Assembly (NCBI RefSeq): GCF_036226765.1
Contig: NZ_CP109017.1
Coordinates: 3,113,501-3,177,500, forward strand
Direction: 5' to 3'
DNA: 64,000 nucleotides
Origin: Streptomyces sp. NBC_00670
GTDB taxonomy: Bacteria; Actinomycetota; Actinomycetes; Streptomycetales; Streptomycetaceae
Of this stretch, positions 16,059-23,603 are shown piece by piece. The translations under genes and the position numbers were made by a program. A model generated the notes under the pieces. That model saw nothing but the letters and a program-made list of their open reading frames with translations. It did no database searches and had not been told where the DNA came from. The first letter of the stretch is position 1; each line of letters starts with the position of its first letter.

Positions 16059-16984
16059 GCCGTACGACACCCGCGCCCACCGACCCGTACGCCCCCGTCG
16101 AGCCGGGGCGCGTCCTGACCGTGACCTCGGCCGACGGGGCCGTGCTCCACGTCGAGGTGCACGGACCCGTCGACAACCCGGCAGCGCCCGCCGTCGTCCT
16201 CGCGCACGGCTGGACCTGTTCGACCGCCTTCTGGGCGGCACAGATCCGCGAACTCTCCGTCGACCACCGCGTGATCGCCTACGACCAGCGCGGCCACGGC
16301 CGCTCCCCGGCGAGCGAGGCGTGCGGCACCGACGCGCTCGCCGACGACCTGGAGGCCGTGCTCGCCGCCACCCTGGCACCCGGCGAACCGGCCGTGATCG
16401 CCGGGCACTCGATGGGCGGCATGACGATCATGGCCGCCGCCTCCCGGCCCGGGTTCCGCGCGCACGCGGCGGCCGTCCTGCTGTGCAGCACGGGCAGTTC
16501 GCGGCTGGTCGCCGAGTCGCTGGTGGTGCCGCTGCTGGGCGCGGGCCGGCTGCGCACCTGGCTCACCGGGCGCGTCCTCGGCTCCCGCGCCCCGCTCGGC
16601 CCGGTCACGCCGCTCGCCCTGCGCGTCCTCAAGTACGCCACGATGGGCCCGGGTGCGTCCCCGGCGATGGTCAGGGCGTGCGCGCGGATCGTGCACGCCT
16701 GCCCGCGCCGGGCCCGGTACGCGTGGTCGCAAGTTCTCGACGCGCTCGATCTCGACCACGGGGTACGCGCGCTGCGGGTGCCGACGGCGGTGGTCGCCGG
16801 GACGGCGGACCGGCTGACCCCGCCCGTGCACGCCCGGGCGCTGGCCGCCGCGCTGCCGGACTGCGTCTCGCTGACCGAACTGCCCGGGGTCGGGCACATG
16901 ACACCGGTGGAGGCACCGGACCTCGTCACCGGGAAGATCCGTGAACTGGTCCGTGGCTACGTCGAATTGAAGGAGGGCGCATGA
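16055..16984 (+). CDS. Alpha/beta hydrolase of the monooxygenase operon
   Basis: 309-residue alpha/beta-hydrolase. The oxyanion-hole motif HGWT follows strand 3, the nucleophile elbow is GHSMGG, the acid is in the segment VAGTADRLTPP, and the catalytic His is in GVGHMTP. There is no signal peptide. Its ATG overlaps the monooxygenase stop (ATGA at 16055-16058) and its own stop overlaps the SDR start, so the three are translationally coupled. A role in cleaving the ester or lactone made by the monooxygenase is an inference from context. Confidence 0.92.
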   Translation: MSRTTPAPTDPYAPVEPGRVLTVTSADGAVLHVEVHGPVDNPAAPAVVLAHGWTCSTAFWAAQIRELSVDHRVIAYDQRGHGRSPASEACGTDALADDLEAVLAATLAPGEPAVIAGHSMGGMTIMAAASRPGFRAHAAAVLLCSTGSSRLVAESLVVPLLGAGRLRTWLTGRVLGSRAPLGPVTPLALRVLKYATMGPGASPAMVRACARIVHACPRRARYAWSQVLDALDLDHGVRALRVPTAVVAGTADRLTPPVHARALAAALPDCVSLTELPGVGHMTPVEAPDLVTGKIRELVRGYVELKEGA

Positions 16985-17868
16985 GCAGGACGAAGCTGGA
17001 GGGGCGCGTCGCGGTGATCACCGGCGCGGCCCGGGGCGTGGGCGAACTCCTCGCCCGCAAGCTGTCCGCGCGCGGGATGAAGGTGGCCCTCGTCGGACTG
17101 GAGCCGGAGGCGCTGAAGGAGGTCGCCGAGCGGCTGCACACCGAGGGCGCGTACTGGCACGCCGACGTCACCGACCACGAGGCGATGTCCCGGGTCGCCG
17201 CCGAGGTGCGCGAGCGGTTCGGGCGGGTGGACGTCGTCGTCGCCAACGCCGGTGTCGCGCTGGGCGGTCCGTTCGCCGTCTCCGACCCGGACTCCTGGCG
17301 CCGCGTCATCGAGGTCAACCTCATCGGCTCCACCGTCACCGCGCGCGCGTTCCTGCCCGCGCTGCGGGAGCGGCGCGGCTATCTGCTCCAGGTCGCCTCG
17401 CTCGCCGCGCTCACTCCGGCGCCGATGATGTCGGCGTACTGCGCGTCCAAGTCGGGCGTGGAGGCGTACGCGCACAGTCTGCGCGCCGAGGTCGCGCACG
17501 AGGGGGTGGGTGTCGGGGTCGCGTATCTGTCCTGGACGGACACGGACATGGTGCGCGGGGCCGATCAGGACGACGTGATGCGGGAGCTGCGGCAGCGGCT
17601 GCCGTGGCCGTCCAACAAGACGTATCCGCTGGGCCCGGCCGTGGACCGCATCGTCGCCGGGATCGAGCGGCGGGCGCCGCATGTGTATGGGCAGTGGTGG
17701 CTGCGCGGGATGCAGGGCGTGCGGGGGTATCTGCCGGGGCTGATAGCGACCGTGGGGCAGCGCGAGATGCGGCGGTTCGCACCGCGGCTTGAGCGGGTGC
17801 GGACGGGGCTCGTGGGGGCGGGCGGAGCGGCCGACGAGGCGTCCCGAGGCCCTGTGACAGGGCGCTGA
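16981..17868 (+). CDS. Short-chain dehydrogenase/reductase
   Basis: 295-residue classical SDR. The cofactor motif TGAARGVG (about residues 14-21), the NAG motif in VVANAG, the catalytic Ser in LQVASLAAL and the YxxxK pair as YCASK are all present, giving a complete catalytic set. Basic residues after strand 2 are few, so NAD versus NADP preference is unclear. Third gene of the coupled operon; it probably interconverts an alcohol and a ketone related to the monooxygenase substrate or product. Confidence 0.92.
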   Translation: MSRTKLEGRVAVITGAARGVGELLARKLSARGMKVALVGLEPEALKEVAERLHTEGAYWHADVTDHEAMSRVAAEVRERFGRVDVVVANAGVALGGPFAVSDPDSWRRVIEVNLIGSTVTARAFLPALRERRGYLLQVASLAALTPAPMMSAYCASKSGVEAYAHSLRAEVAHEGVGVGVAYLSWTDTDMVRGADQDDVMRELRQRLPWPSNKTYPLGPAVDRIVAGIERRAPHVYGQWWLRGMQGVRGYLPGLIATVGQREMRRFAPRLERVRTGLVGAGGAADEASRGPVTGR

Positions 17869-17917
17869 CCTGGTGCTTTCTTGGCTCATCACGGAGGGTG
17901 AGTGATCGACGAGCGGT

Positions 17918-17938
17918 GCGTGACCGGGCGTGTCACGC
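17918..17938. promoter_or_regulatory. Inverted repeat upstream of small hydrophilic protein
   Basis: GCGTGAC-N7-GTCACGC, perfect 7-bp arms, 45 bp before the ATG at 17983. It may be an operator for that gene or a hairpin ending the SDR operon; sequence alone does not decide. Confidence 0.4.
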
Positions 17939-17982
17939 TAATCGGGCCCGATCCCCTCAACCCCCCTTGGGAGTGAACACAC

Positions 17983-18222
17983 ATGGGCATGAAGGACCAG
18001 TTCCAGGAGAAGTCCGAGCAGCTGCGTGAGCGTGCGCAGGAGCGCATGGGCCAGGGCGGCCAGGGCCGCCCCGACCGCCAGGACCGCCCCGAGCGACAGG
18101 GCCGCCCCGGCGGGCAGGAGCGCCAGCGGCCGGGCGGGTCCCCGCAGGAGCGGGGCCGCCGCGAGATGGACGACATGGCCCACGAGGAGCGGGACCGGTT
18201 CGACTCCGACTACGACGTCTGA
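17983..18222 (+). CDS. Small highly charged hydrophilic protein
   Basis: 79 residues, dominated by Arg, Gln, Glu, Gly and Asp, with no hydrophobic core. It begins MGMKDQFQEKSEQLRERAQ, which could form one amphipathic helix, then a disordered RPDRQDRPERQGRPGG stretch and an acidic tail. The ATG has a GGGAG ribosome site 8 nt upstream. Such proteins recur in Streptomyces as CsbD-like or stress-associated disordered proteins, but I do not recognise a named family. Coding is supported by third-position GC and the start signals. Confidence 0.72.
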   Translation: MGMKDQFQEKSEQLRERAQERMGQGGQGRPDRQDRPERQGRPGGQERQRPGGSPQERGRREMDDMAHEERDRFDSDYDV

Positions 18223-18257
18223 CCGACGCGCAGTCAAGCGTTACGGCTTCACCCACG

Positions 18258-18305
18258 AGAGGTGGGGTATCCGGCGCCCTTCCCGGCCACCGGTGCCCCA
18301 CCTCT
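18258..18305. terminator. Hairpin between convergent genes
   Basis: AGAGGTGGGG pairs with CCCCACCTCT across a 28-nt loop with weak internal pairing. It lies between the small hydrophilic protein gene and the convergent xthA. Confidence 0.65.
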
Positions 18306-18365
18306 TCGTTTGCGGCTGCGGGCGAGGGCGAAAAATCCGGGCGAACCCCCACCCACCCCCACCCC

Positions 18366-19169
18366 CTACACGTCGTACACGACAGTGACCGGCGCATGGT
18401 CGGACCACCGCTCCGCATGCGACGCCGCCCGCTCCACGACCCCCTTCACCGCCCGCCCCGCAAGCCCCGCCGTGGCCACGGCGAGATCGATCCGCCACCC
18501 CGAGTCGTTGTCGAACGCGCGCCCCCGGTACGACCACCACGTGTACGGCCCCGCCACCCCCGGATGCAACGCCCGCATCACATCCACATACCCCCCGTCC
18601 GACGCGTCGAGCACCCTCCCCAACCACGCCCTCTCCTCCGGCAGGAACCCGGAGTTCCTGACGTTCCCCCGCCAGTTCTTCAGGTCGGCCTCCTGGTGCG
18701 CGATGTTCCAGTCCCCGCACACCACGACCTCCCGCCCGTCCGCCGCCGCCCGTACCCGCAGTTCCTTGAGGTACACCAGGAACTCGTCCATGAAGCGGAA
18801 CTTCTCGTCCTGCCGCTCGGTCCCGACCTCCCCCGAGGGCAGATACAGGCTCGCCACGGTCACCCCCGGCAGATCCGCCTCGACGTACCGCCCGCTGCCG
18901 TCGAACTCCTCGGACCCGAACCCGACGCGCACCCGGTCGGGCTCGCGCCGGGTGTAGAGGGACACCCCCGCTCGCCCCTTCGCCGCCGCCGGCGCATGCA
19001 CCACATGCCACCCCTCCGGCGCCCGCACGGCCTCGGGCAACTGCTGCGGCTCGGCCCGGACCTCCTGGAGGCAGAGCACGTCCGCCGAGGTCCCGGCGAG
19101 CCACTCGACGAAGCCCTTGCGCGCGGCGGCACGCAGGCCATTGACATTCACGGAGGTAACGGTCAGCAC
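18366..19169 (-). CDS. xthA: Exodeoxyribonuclease III
   Basis: 267-residue exonuclease III/AP endonuclease that nicks DNA 5' to abasic sites in base-excision repair. Family motifs are intact: SVNVNGLRAA, the metal-binding Glu in CLQEVRAE, the GDWNIAH core and the C-terminal SDHAPV with the catalytic Asp-His. The GTG at 19169 is the only start that leaves the first strand (VLTVTSVNVNG) complete without extra residues. Length is normal for the family. A small HEPN-like reading frame ends 19 bp upstream on the same strand. Confidence 0.94.
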   Translation of the reverse strand: MLTVTSVNVNGLRAAARKGFVEWLAGTSADVLCLQEVRAEPQQLPEAVRAPEGWHVVHAPAAAKGRAGVSLYTRREPDRVRVGFGSEEFDGSGRYVEADLPGVTVASLYLPSGEVGTERQDEKFRFMDEFLVYLKELRVRAAADGREVVVCGDWNIAHQEADLKNWRGNVRNSGFLPEERAWLGRVLDASDGGYVDVMRALHPGVAGPYTWWSYRGRAFDNDSGWRIDLAVATAGLAGRAVKGVVERAASHAERWSDHAPVTVVYDV

Positions 19170-19188
19170 CCCGGCACGATACCCGGGC

Positions 19189-19419
19189 TCACGGACGCCG
19201 CAGCGCGGCCACCTCCCGGGCGACCGTCCGGCAGCTGTCGACGAAGTCGCGCGCGGCGACGGCGGTGACGTCACCGGCCCCGTGCACGGCCCGGTCGCGC
19301 AGCAGCCGGAGCCGGCCGAGGACGCCGAGGGCACGCGGCGACAGCCCGGCCACGGCGGCACCGGCGGCGGCACCGCCACCCCCGCGTCCGCCGTTGGTGG
19401 CCCGTGCCACACCTCTCAA
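19189..19419 (-). pseudogene. Short HEPN-like C-terminal fragment or tiny gene
   Basis: 76-codon frame (TTG start at 19419). Its C-terminal half reads LGRLRLLRDRAVHGAGD followed by AARDFVDSCRTVAREV. The Arg-x4-His arrangement (RDRAVH) followed by a helical segment resembles the end of HEPN/DUF4145-type domains. The N-terminal part is Gly/Ala-rich and unconvincing. It may be the remnant of a larger gene whose 5' part is gone. It accounts for part of the 360-bp gap between xthA and the next gene, where I see nothing else except a possible promoter for the GNAT. Confidence 0.4.
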
Positions 19420-19531
19420 GGCCCGTCACCGCCGAAAGCCACGGGAAATCACCACACGCCCCACGTACGCTACGGAGGCGCACACCACCTCGGACACATC
19501 ACCTCATCCGCATAGAAGTACGATATCCCGC

Positions 19532-20008
19532 ATGTTTATACGCCCTGTCTCCTTCGACCACCCCGACGCCGTCAAGCTCAACGACCTGGTGCAGGCCGAG
19601 TACGACCTCCGCTACGGCGACGGCGGTGACATCACCCCGCTGGACCCGGCGATGTTCGCCCCGCCCACCGGTCTGTATCTGATCGCGTACGACGAGCGCG
19701 ACCGGCCCGTGGCGACCGGCGGCTGGCGCACCCAGAACGCAGGCGACGAGGGCTACGCGGACGGGGACGCCGAGCTCAAGCGGATGTTCGTGGTCGAGGA
19801 GGTACGCGGCCGGGGGCTGGCCCGCCGGGTCCTGTCGCAGCTGGAGGACGACGCCCGCGCGGCGGGGCGCACCCGGATGGTGCTGGAGACCGGCACCAAG
19901 CAGCCGGAGGCCATCGGCCTGTACACCTCCAGCGGCTACGAGCCCTGCGCCAAGTTCGGCCTGTACCGCGACTACCCGGACAGCCGCTGCTACGCCAAGC
20001 CGCTGTAG
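19532..20008 (+). CDS. GNAT-family N-acetyltransferase
   Basis: 158-residue single-domain acetyltransferase. The acetyl-CoA pyrophosphate loop appears as VVEEVRGRGLARRVLSQLE (Q/RxxGxG/A type), followed by a beta-bulge and IGLYTSSGYEP near the end. The ATG at 19532 lies 7 nt after TACGAT, so the transcript could be leaderless; no ribosome site is visible. The acceptor substrate is unknown. The last 19 bases overlap the degraded response-regulator reading frame on the other strand. Confidence 0.9.
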   Translation: MFIRPVSFDHPDAVKLNDLVQAEYDLRYGDGGDITPLDPAMFAPPTGLYLIAYDERDRPVATGGWRTQNAGDEGYADGDAELKRMFVVEEVRGRGLARRVLSQLEDDARAAGRTRMVLETGTKQPEAIGLYTSSGYEPCAKFGLYRDYPDSRCYAKPL

Positions 20009-20589
20009 GGTCCTGTCGTCAGGCCCGCAGGGCGGCCCTCGGCGACCAGCGCCAGCACCTCCCGCTCGCGCGGGGTCAGCCGCTCCAGCGGGTCCCGCCG
20101 CCGGCGCAGCAGCTGCCGTACGACCTCGGGATCGACGACCGTGCCGCCGGCCGCGACCTCGCCGAGCGCGGCCACGAACTGCTCGACCTGCCCGATGCGG
20201 TCCTTGAGCAGATAGCCGACGCCGGTGCCGTCCCCGGAGTCGAGCAGCTCGGCGGCGTAGGCGCGCTGCACATACTGGCTGAGGACGAGGACCGGCAGCC
20301 CGGGCCGCTCCGCACGCAGCCGCACGGCCGCGCGCAGACCCTCGTCCTTCAGGCCGGGCGGCATGCGGACGTCGGTGACGACGACGTCGGGGGCGTGCGC
20401 GGCGACGGCGGCGAGCAGCGCGGGCGCGTCCCCGACCGCCGCCACGACCTCGTGCCCGAACCGGGTGAGCAGCCCGACGAGCCCGTCCCGCAGCAGCACA
20501 CTGTCCTCGGCGAGGACTACGCGCAGGCGCCGGGGCCCGCCGGGAGCACTGTCGGCGGGAGCGTCGTCGGGGGCTGGCTCGGCTCGCAA
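19990..20589 (-). pseudogene. Truncated LuxR/NarL-type response regulator
   Basis: The receiver domain is complete: acidic pocket LAEDS, phospho-acceptor Asp in VVVTDVRMPP, and Lys in YLLKDR. The output domain starts normally (LTPREREVLALVAEGR) but then runs into unrelated PAGLTTGPYSGLA and stops, so the recognition helix and the last 45 or so residues are missing. The probable original start is TTG at 20589 with GTGGAGATCC ahead of it, overlapping the upstream kinase gene. Without the helix-turn-helix it cannot bind DNA normally. The 3' end was probably lost in a rearrangement beside the GNAT gene. Confidence 0.82.
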
Positions 20590-20962
20590 CGGATCTCCAC
20601 ACGCAGCAGGGTCGGTCCGCCCCGCGGGCTGGACAGGGAGAGTCTGCCATCGAGCACCGACACCCGGTCGGCGAGCCCGGTCAGCCCGCTCCCGGCGGCC
20701 GGATCGGCGCCGCCGTCGCCGTCGTCGGAGACGGTGAGGACGAGCCGTCCGCCGCGGTGCCCGCCCTCGACCCGCGCCCGCCCGGCCCCGCTGTGCCGGG
20801 CCACGTTGGCCAGCGCCTCGCAGACGACGAAGTACGCGGCGGCCTCGACGGGCGGGGGCAGCCGGCCGGGGAGGTCGAGGGCGACGTCGACGGGGACCGG
20901 GGAGCGGTCGAGGGCGTCGGCGGCGTCGGCCGTGAGGGCGCCCCGCGGCGGGGCGCCCGGCG
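20517..20962 (-). pseudogene. Histidine kinase remnant, ATPase domain only
   Basis: Carries the C-terminal catalytic domain of a NarL-partner sensor kinase: N-box ALANVARHSGA, G1 in VSDDGDGGADP, and G2 in GSGLTGLADRV. Homology starts abruptly around RGALTADAADALDRSPVPVDV, so the sensor, membrane helices and phospho-acceptor histidine are gone. Upstream sequence instead resembles a permease on the opposite strand, marking a deletion junction near 20,965-20,985. It overlaps the start of the response-regulator remnant, as expected for a former two-component operon. Confidence 0.82.
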
Positions 20963-20979
20963 CAAGCCACCGGCGCGCC

Positions 20980-21400
20980 CCGACGCCGTGCGGCGGTCCT
21001 GGCCACCGGCACCGGGAACAACGGCGTGTACGTACCCCGGCCAACGCGCCCGGCGCCCCGGTGGACCGGGTCGACGTGGGGGTGGCGAAGGGCGCGGACG
21101 CGGCGGCGGTGGCGCGCTCCCTGCGCACGGCGGCGGAGGCGACCGGCGCACGGGTCTCCACGAGGGCGCAGTGGGTGTCGGCGCACGCCCCGCACACCAC
21201 CCGCACCACCCGTCTCGGCTACGCCCTGGTCCTGGGCATCGCCCTGCTCTACACGGGCATCTCCCTCGCCGGCACCCTGGCCATGGCCACCGCGGCCCGC
21301 ACCCGCGACCTGCGCTCCCTGCGCCTGACCGGCGCGACCCGCGCCCAACTCCTGCGCCTGGCCACGGCGGAGACCCTGCTCCCCACGGCCCTCACCCTCC
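20980..21400 (+). pseudogene. FtsX-type ABC permease remnant
   Basis: Residual protein reads GTGNNGVYVP then, after a one-base frame change near 21,040, PANAPGAPVDRVDVGVAKGADAAA. It continues with a transmembrane segment LGYALVLGIALLYTGISLAG and the cytoplasmic motif RTRDLRSLRLTGATRAQLLRL typical of FtsX/MacB-like permeases. Both ends are missing and the frame is broken. It probably belonged with the neighbouring two-component genes as an antibiotic-efflux module. Confidence 0.78.
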
Positions 21401-21435
21401 GCCGAAGCACTCCGCGTCCGGTCGCAAACGCAGAA

Positions 21436-21466
21436 ATCCCACCCGATCAATCAGATCGGGTGGGAT
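21436..21466 (-). terminator. Fossil tRNA terminator beside the left att copy
   Basis: ATCCCACCCGATC pairs with GATCGGGTGGGAT across 5 nt, and the minus strand continues TTTCTG. It lies just beyond the 3' end of the partial tRNA copy. It is probably the original terminator of tRNA-Ala(CGC) before the element integrated. Confidence 0.75.
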
Positions 21467-21472
21467 CTCGTG

Positions 21473-21518
21473 TGCGTGGACCTGAGGTGATTTGAACCCC
21501 TGGCCCCTCGATGCGAAC
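21473..21518. repeat. Distal attachment-site copy (degenerate tRNA-Ala 3' half)
   Basis: Matches 23557-23603 except for one T/G substitution (near 21488) and one missing C in the CCCC run. It begins TGCGTGGACCTGAGG and ends ATGCGAAC. This is the 3' half of the tRNA left at the far junction. Confidence 0.85.
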
Positions 21519-21554
21519 TATAGGCAAGGGGGCCGTTGAGGTCTCTAGGGCTGG

Positions 21555-21788
21555 TCAGATGGTCCGCGAGGGGCCATGACGGCCGATGGCAGTCAGCGCG
21601 GTTGCTGTACTCCTCTGCTGTACAGCAACTCCAGCGGAGGCTGCGGTGACCGCCTCCAATACCGCCACGTACGCGCCGATGACGTCGCTGGCCTCACGCC
21701 ACGTGACAACGATGATCACAAGTACTGCGATCACCCAGAATTTCGGGCTGTGGTTTGACAGCACCTGCAGGGGAAGAGCCACACTCAT
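21555..21788 (-). CDS. Small single-span membrane protein inside the element remnant
   Basis: 77 residues with one clear hydrophobic segment, FWVIAVLVIIVVTW (about residues 18-31), flanked by polar ends. The ATG at 21788 has a GGAGG ribosome site 7 nt upstream. An in-frame ATG near 21,891 would add a basic 34-residue extension but lacks a good ribosome site. Small hydrophobic proteins of this kind are frequent in actinomycete conjugative elements (Spd-like spread proteins), but I cannot assign a family. It may be one of the few intact genes left in the element. Confidence 0.5.
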   Translation of the reverse strand: MSVALPLQVLSNHSPKFWVIAVLVIIVVTWREASDVIGAYVAVLEAVTAASAGVAVQQRSTATALTAIGRHGPSRTI

Positions 21789-21958
21789 CACTGAGCCTCC
21801 AAAGGGTTCACCGCCCACCTCTGCCGCCTCGCCGGGAAGCCTGCGCGGCAAGGTGGGCTTTCTCGTTGCCTGCCTACGCATGATGCAACACCGAAGCCGA
21901 CCGGAGGAGTTGTGTGGCAGTTGTTTAGAGGCGACAACCAAGTGGGGACAAGTGCATG

Positions 21959-21975
21959 AAGTTGGCTGCCAACTT
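21959..21975. promoter_or_regulatory. Perfect inverted repeat in the element
   Basis: AAGTTGG-CTG-CCAACTT, 7-bp arms. It lies in the 470-bp stretch (21,789-22,260) where I see no convincing gene. It could be an operator of a lost element regulator. Confidence 0.4.
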
Positions 21976-22262
21976 CCCCAGGTATGCCGGAGTCTCCGCG
22001 GGCCCGCAGGTGCCGCATGCGGTCGGCGGAGCGGCTTTGGGCTGGAGCTGCTTTGGGGCGAGTAGTCATGGACCCGTAAGCTTCCGGCGCGTCGGGCAGT
22101 CTGTGGACCTGCCCGGTAAAGCACGACGTTGGGGCCAAGACCTTAGAGGCTCGCCCCAAAGTGGCTGCCTGACTGGCTGTTCTCTATCCGTGCGGGTGGT
22201 CGGTCGGGTCTCGAACAGGGTGCTGGATCGGGTGAGTTGTCGGGTGCGCGGGCATGAAGGAA

Positions 22263-22311
22263 GGCCTCTTGGCAGCTCGCGGTTGTCGAGTCCAGCGAGG
22301 AGCAAGAGGCC
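22263..22311. other. Imperfect stem-loop next to transposase fragment
   Basis: GGCCTCTTG pairs with CAAGAGGCC, with a further CTCGC/GCGAG pairing inside. It lies about 80 bp before the transposase remnant and may be part of an insertion-sequence end or a terminator. Confidence 0.45.
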
Positions 22312-22391
22312 GCGTGGTCGTGGTGGCCGGGTCCAGTCCGGCCACTCCTGGGTGTGACTGTCTCGCCCACAGGTTCGGGAATGCGGCCGAC

Positions 22392-22508
22392 CGTCCGGGG
22401 CGTCGGCCCCGGTACGGCTCGGACCTGAGCGATGCCGAGTGGGCGACAGTGCGGGATCTGCTGCCGGTTCCGGGATGGCCGGCGGGCCGGGACGGGCGGC
22501 GGAAGCGT
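22392..22508 (+). pseudogene. IS5-family transposase N-terminal fragment
   Basis: About 39 codons reading RPRYGSDLSDAEWATVRDLL then PVPGWPAGRDGRR match the N-terminal DUF4096-like part of IS5-group transposases common in Streptomyces. Similarity stops abruptly at about 22,508, where an opposite-strand gene fragment begins. The catalytic DDE region is absent. Confidence 0.72.
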
Positions 22509-22680
22509 TCTCCTCGGCCAGTGCCTCCAGATACTGCTCCAGGCCGATCACCCGGCGCCGGTGCCCTTCTTCCGCCTCCGCCAGAGCCGCCCGCACCCGG
22601 TCCAGCTCGGCTTCAAGGTCCTTCACCTGCGCGGCCGCGGCCTTCTGCCGCGCCTGTAGAACCGCCCGCATCGACGGCAT
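22506..22680 (-). pseudogene. Truncated coiled-coil protein gene (5' part)
   Basis: Starts at ATG 22680 with a GGAGGT site 5 nt upstream and reads MPSMRAVLQARQKAAAAQV then a Glu/Arg/Ala-rich heptad pattern to about EQYLEALAEENAS. It resembles the N-terminal coiled coil of a streptomycete family of element-associated putative regulators, but the C-terminal helix-turn-helix part is missing. It is cut off where the transposase fragment begins. Confidence 0.55.
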
Positions 22681-22784
22681 CCGCCACCTCCACGACATCT
22701 CGTCCGGCAACAAGCCCAGGCTGCCGCGGCAGCCGTTACTTCATGCCTGACCAGCGAAAACGTCACACGAGGTTCGGAAAGGGA

Positions 22785-23488
22785 ACGACCTCTGAGGAGC
22801 TGATCTCCAAGAACGTCGCGGGCCTGGTTAGGTGCGATCGGCTCGGAAGACGAAGCGGCACCCCTGGTCGGTGGAAGAGGCCCGGAAGTTCCTCGAAGCG
22901 GCCAGCACTGCTCGTGACCCGCTCTACGCGGCGTACGTGCTCATCCTGGTCTCGGGCTTCCGACGTGGCGAGGTGCTGGGCCTCACGTGGGACAGCGTGA
23001 ACCTGGACGCTGGAGAGATCACCGTGCAGATGCAGCTACAGCGGATCAACCGGCGCCTGATCCATGACGAGACCAAGACCGAGGCATCCGCAGCCACGCT
23101 CCCACTGCCACAGATCTGCATTGCGGCGCTCCAACTCCGGAAGAAGGAGCAGGAGGCTGCGAAGCAAGCGGCCGGCGAACTGTGGTCGGACTCCGACTTC
23201 GTGTTCACGACGCGCTACGGGACACCGTTCGAGCCGCGCCACTTCAACCGCCGGTTCGTTGACCGGTCGGCCAGGGCTGGCGGTCGGCAGATCCGCTTGC
23301 ACGACACTCGCCACACGTGCGGCTCACTGCTCGCCGCGCTCGACGTCCACCCTCGCGTCGCGATGCAGATCCTTCGACACAGCAAGATCGCGGTGACGAT
23401 GGAGTTCCACACACACGTCCCGTCGGAGTCGACCCGGCGGGCGCTGCGGAAGCTGGGCAAGCATCTCGGGAAGCAAGATCCGAAGTAG
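22785..23488 (+). pseudogene. Dead tyrosine recombinase (integrase) remnant
   Basis: The catalytic domain is largely present from SARKTKRHPWSVEEARKFL onward: Arg I in SGFRRGEVLGL, HxxR as LHDTRHTCG, and the HSK segment. Three lesions are visible. The N-terminal arm-binding and most of the core-binding domain are missing. The remaining piece EELISKNVAGLVR (about 22,795-22,835) is in a different frame, so there is a one-base shift near 22,830. The nucleophile tyrosine of the usual MEIYTHV motif is His in MEFHTHVPSE (codon CAC at about 23,407). It cannot catalyse strand exchange. Its position beside the tRNA fits its former role. Confidence 0.85.
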
Positions 23489-23517
23489 TTGCTGTACTTC
23501 GCTGCTGTACGACATGT

Positions 23518-23553
23518 CAAAGCCCCGGTCGGGAGATCCCTACCGGGGCTTTG
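23518..23553. terminator. Bidirectional terminator between integrase remnant and tRNA-Ala
   Basis: CAAAGCCCCGGT and ACCGGGGCTTTG form 12-bp arms with an inner GGGA-GA-TCCC stem. It serves the minus-strand tRNA and the plus-strand integrase. It is probably element-derived, because the tRNA's original terminator is at 21436-21466. Confidence 0.85.
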
Positions 23554-23556
23554 AGC

Positions 23557-23603
23557 TGCGTGGACCTGAGGGGATTTGAACCCCTGGCCCCCTCGATGCG
23601 AAC
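23557..23603. repeat. tRNA-proximal attachment-site copy
   Basis: Direct-repeat partner of 21473-21518, covering the 3' half of the intact tRNA plus four bases beyond it. Integration restored the tRNA from element sequence, the usual outcome with tRNA-targeting integrases. Confidence 0.85.

Larger units (their letters stand above)
21473..23603. mobile_element. Decayed integrative element at tRNA-Ala(CGC)
   Basis: A 2.1 kb segment bounded by a 46/47-bp imperfect direct repeat: a degenerate copy of the tRNA 3' half at 21473-21518 and the matching part of the intact tRNA at 23557-23603. It contains a small membrane-protein gene, an IS5-type transposase fragment, a truncated coiled-coil gene and a dead tyrosine integrase next to the tRNA, in the order expected for an integrated element. 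GC is lower than in flanking genes. Replication and transfer genes are absent, so most of the element has been deleted. Confidence 0.8.

Noticed and set aside
18258..18310. Possible part of the dispersed intergenic repeat family
   Set aside because: Only short, compositionally expected similarity; the segment is better explained as a terminator hairpin.
22254..23000. One continuous plus-strand gene across the element
   Set aside because: The frame joins unrelated pieces: IS5 transposase N-terminus, antisense of a coiled-coil gene and an integrase core fragment. It is a mosaic of pseudogenes.
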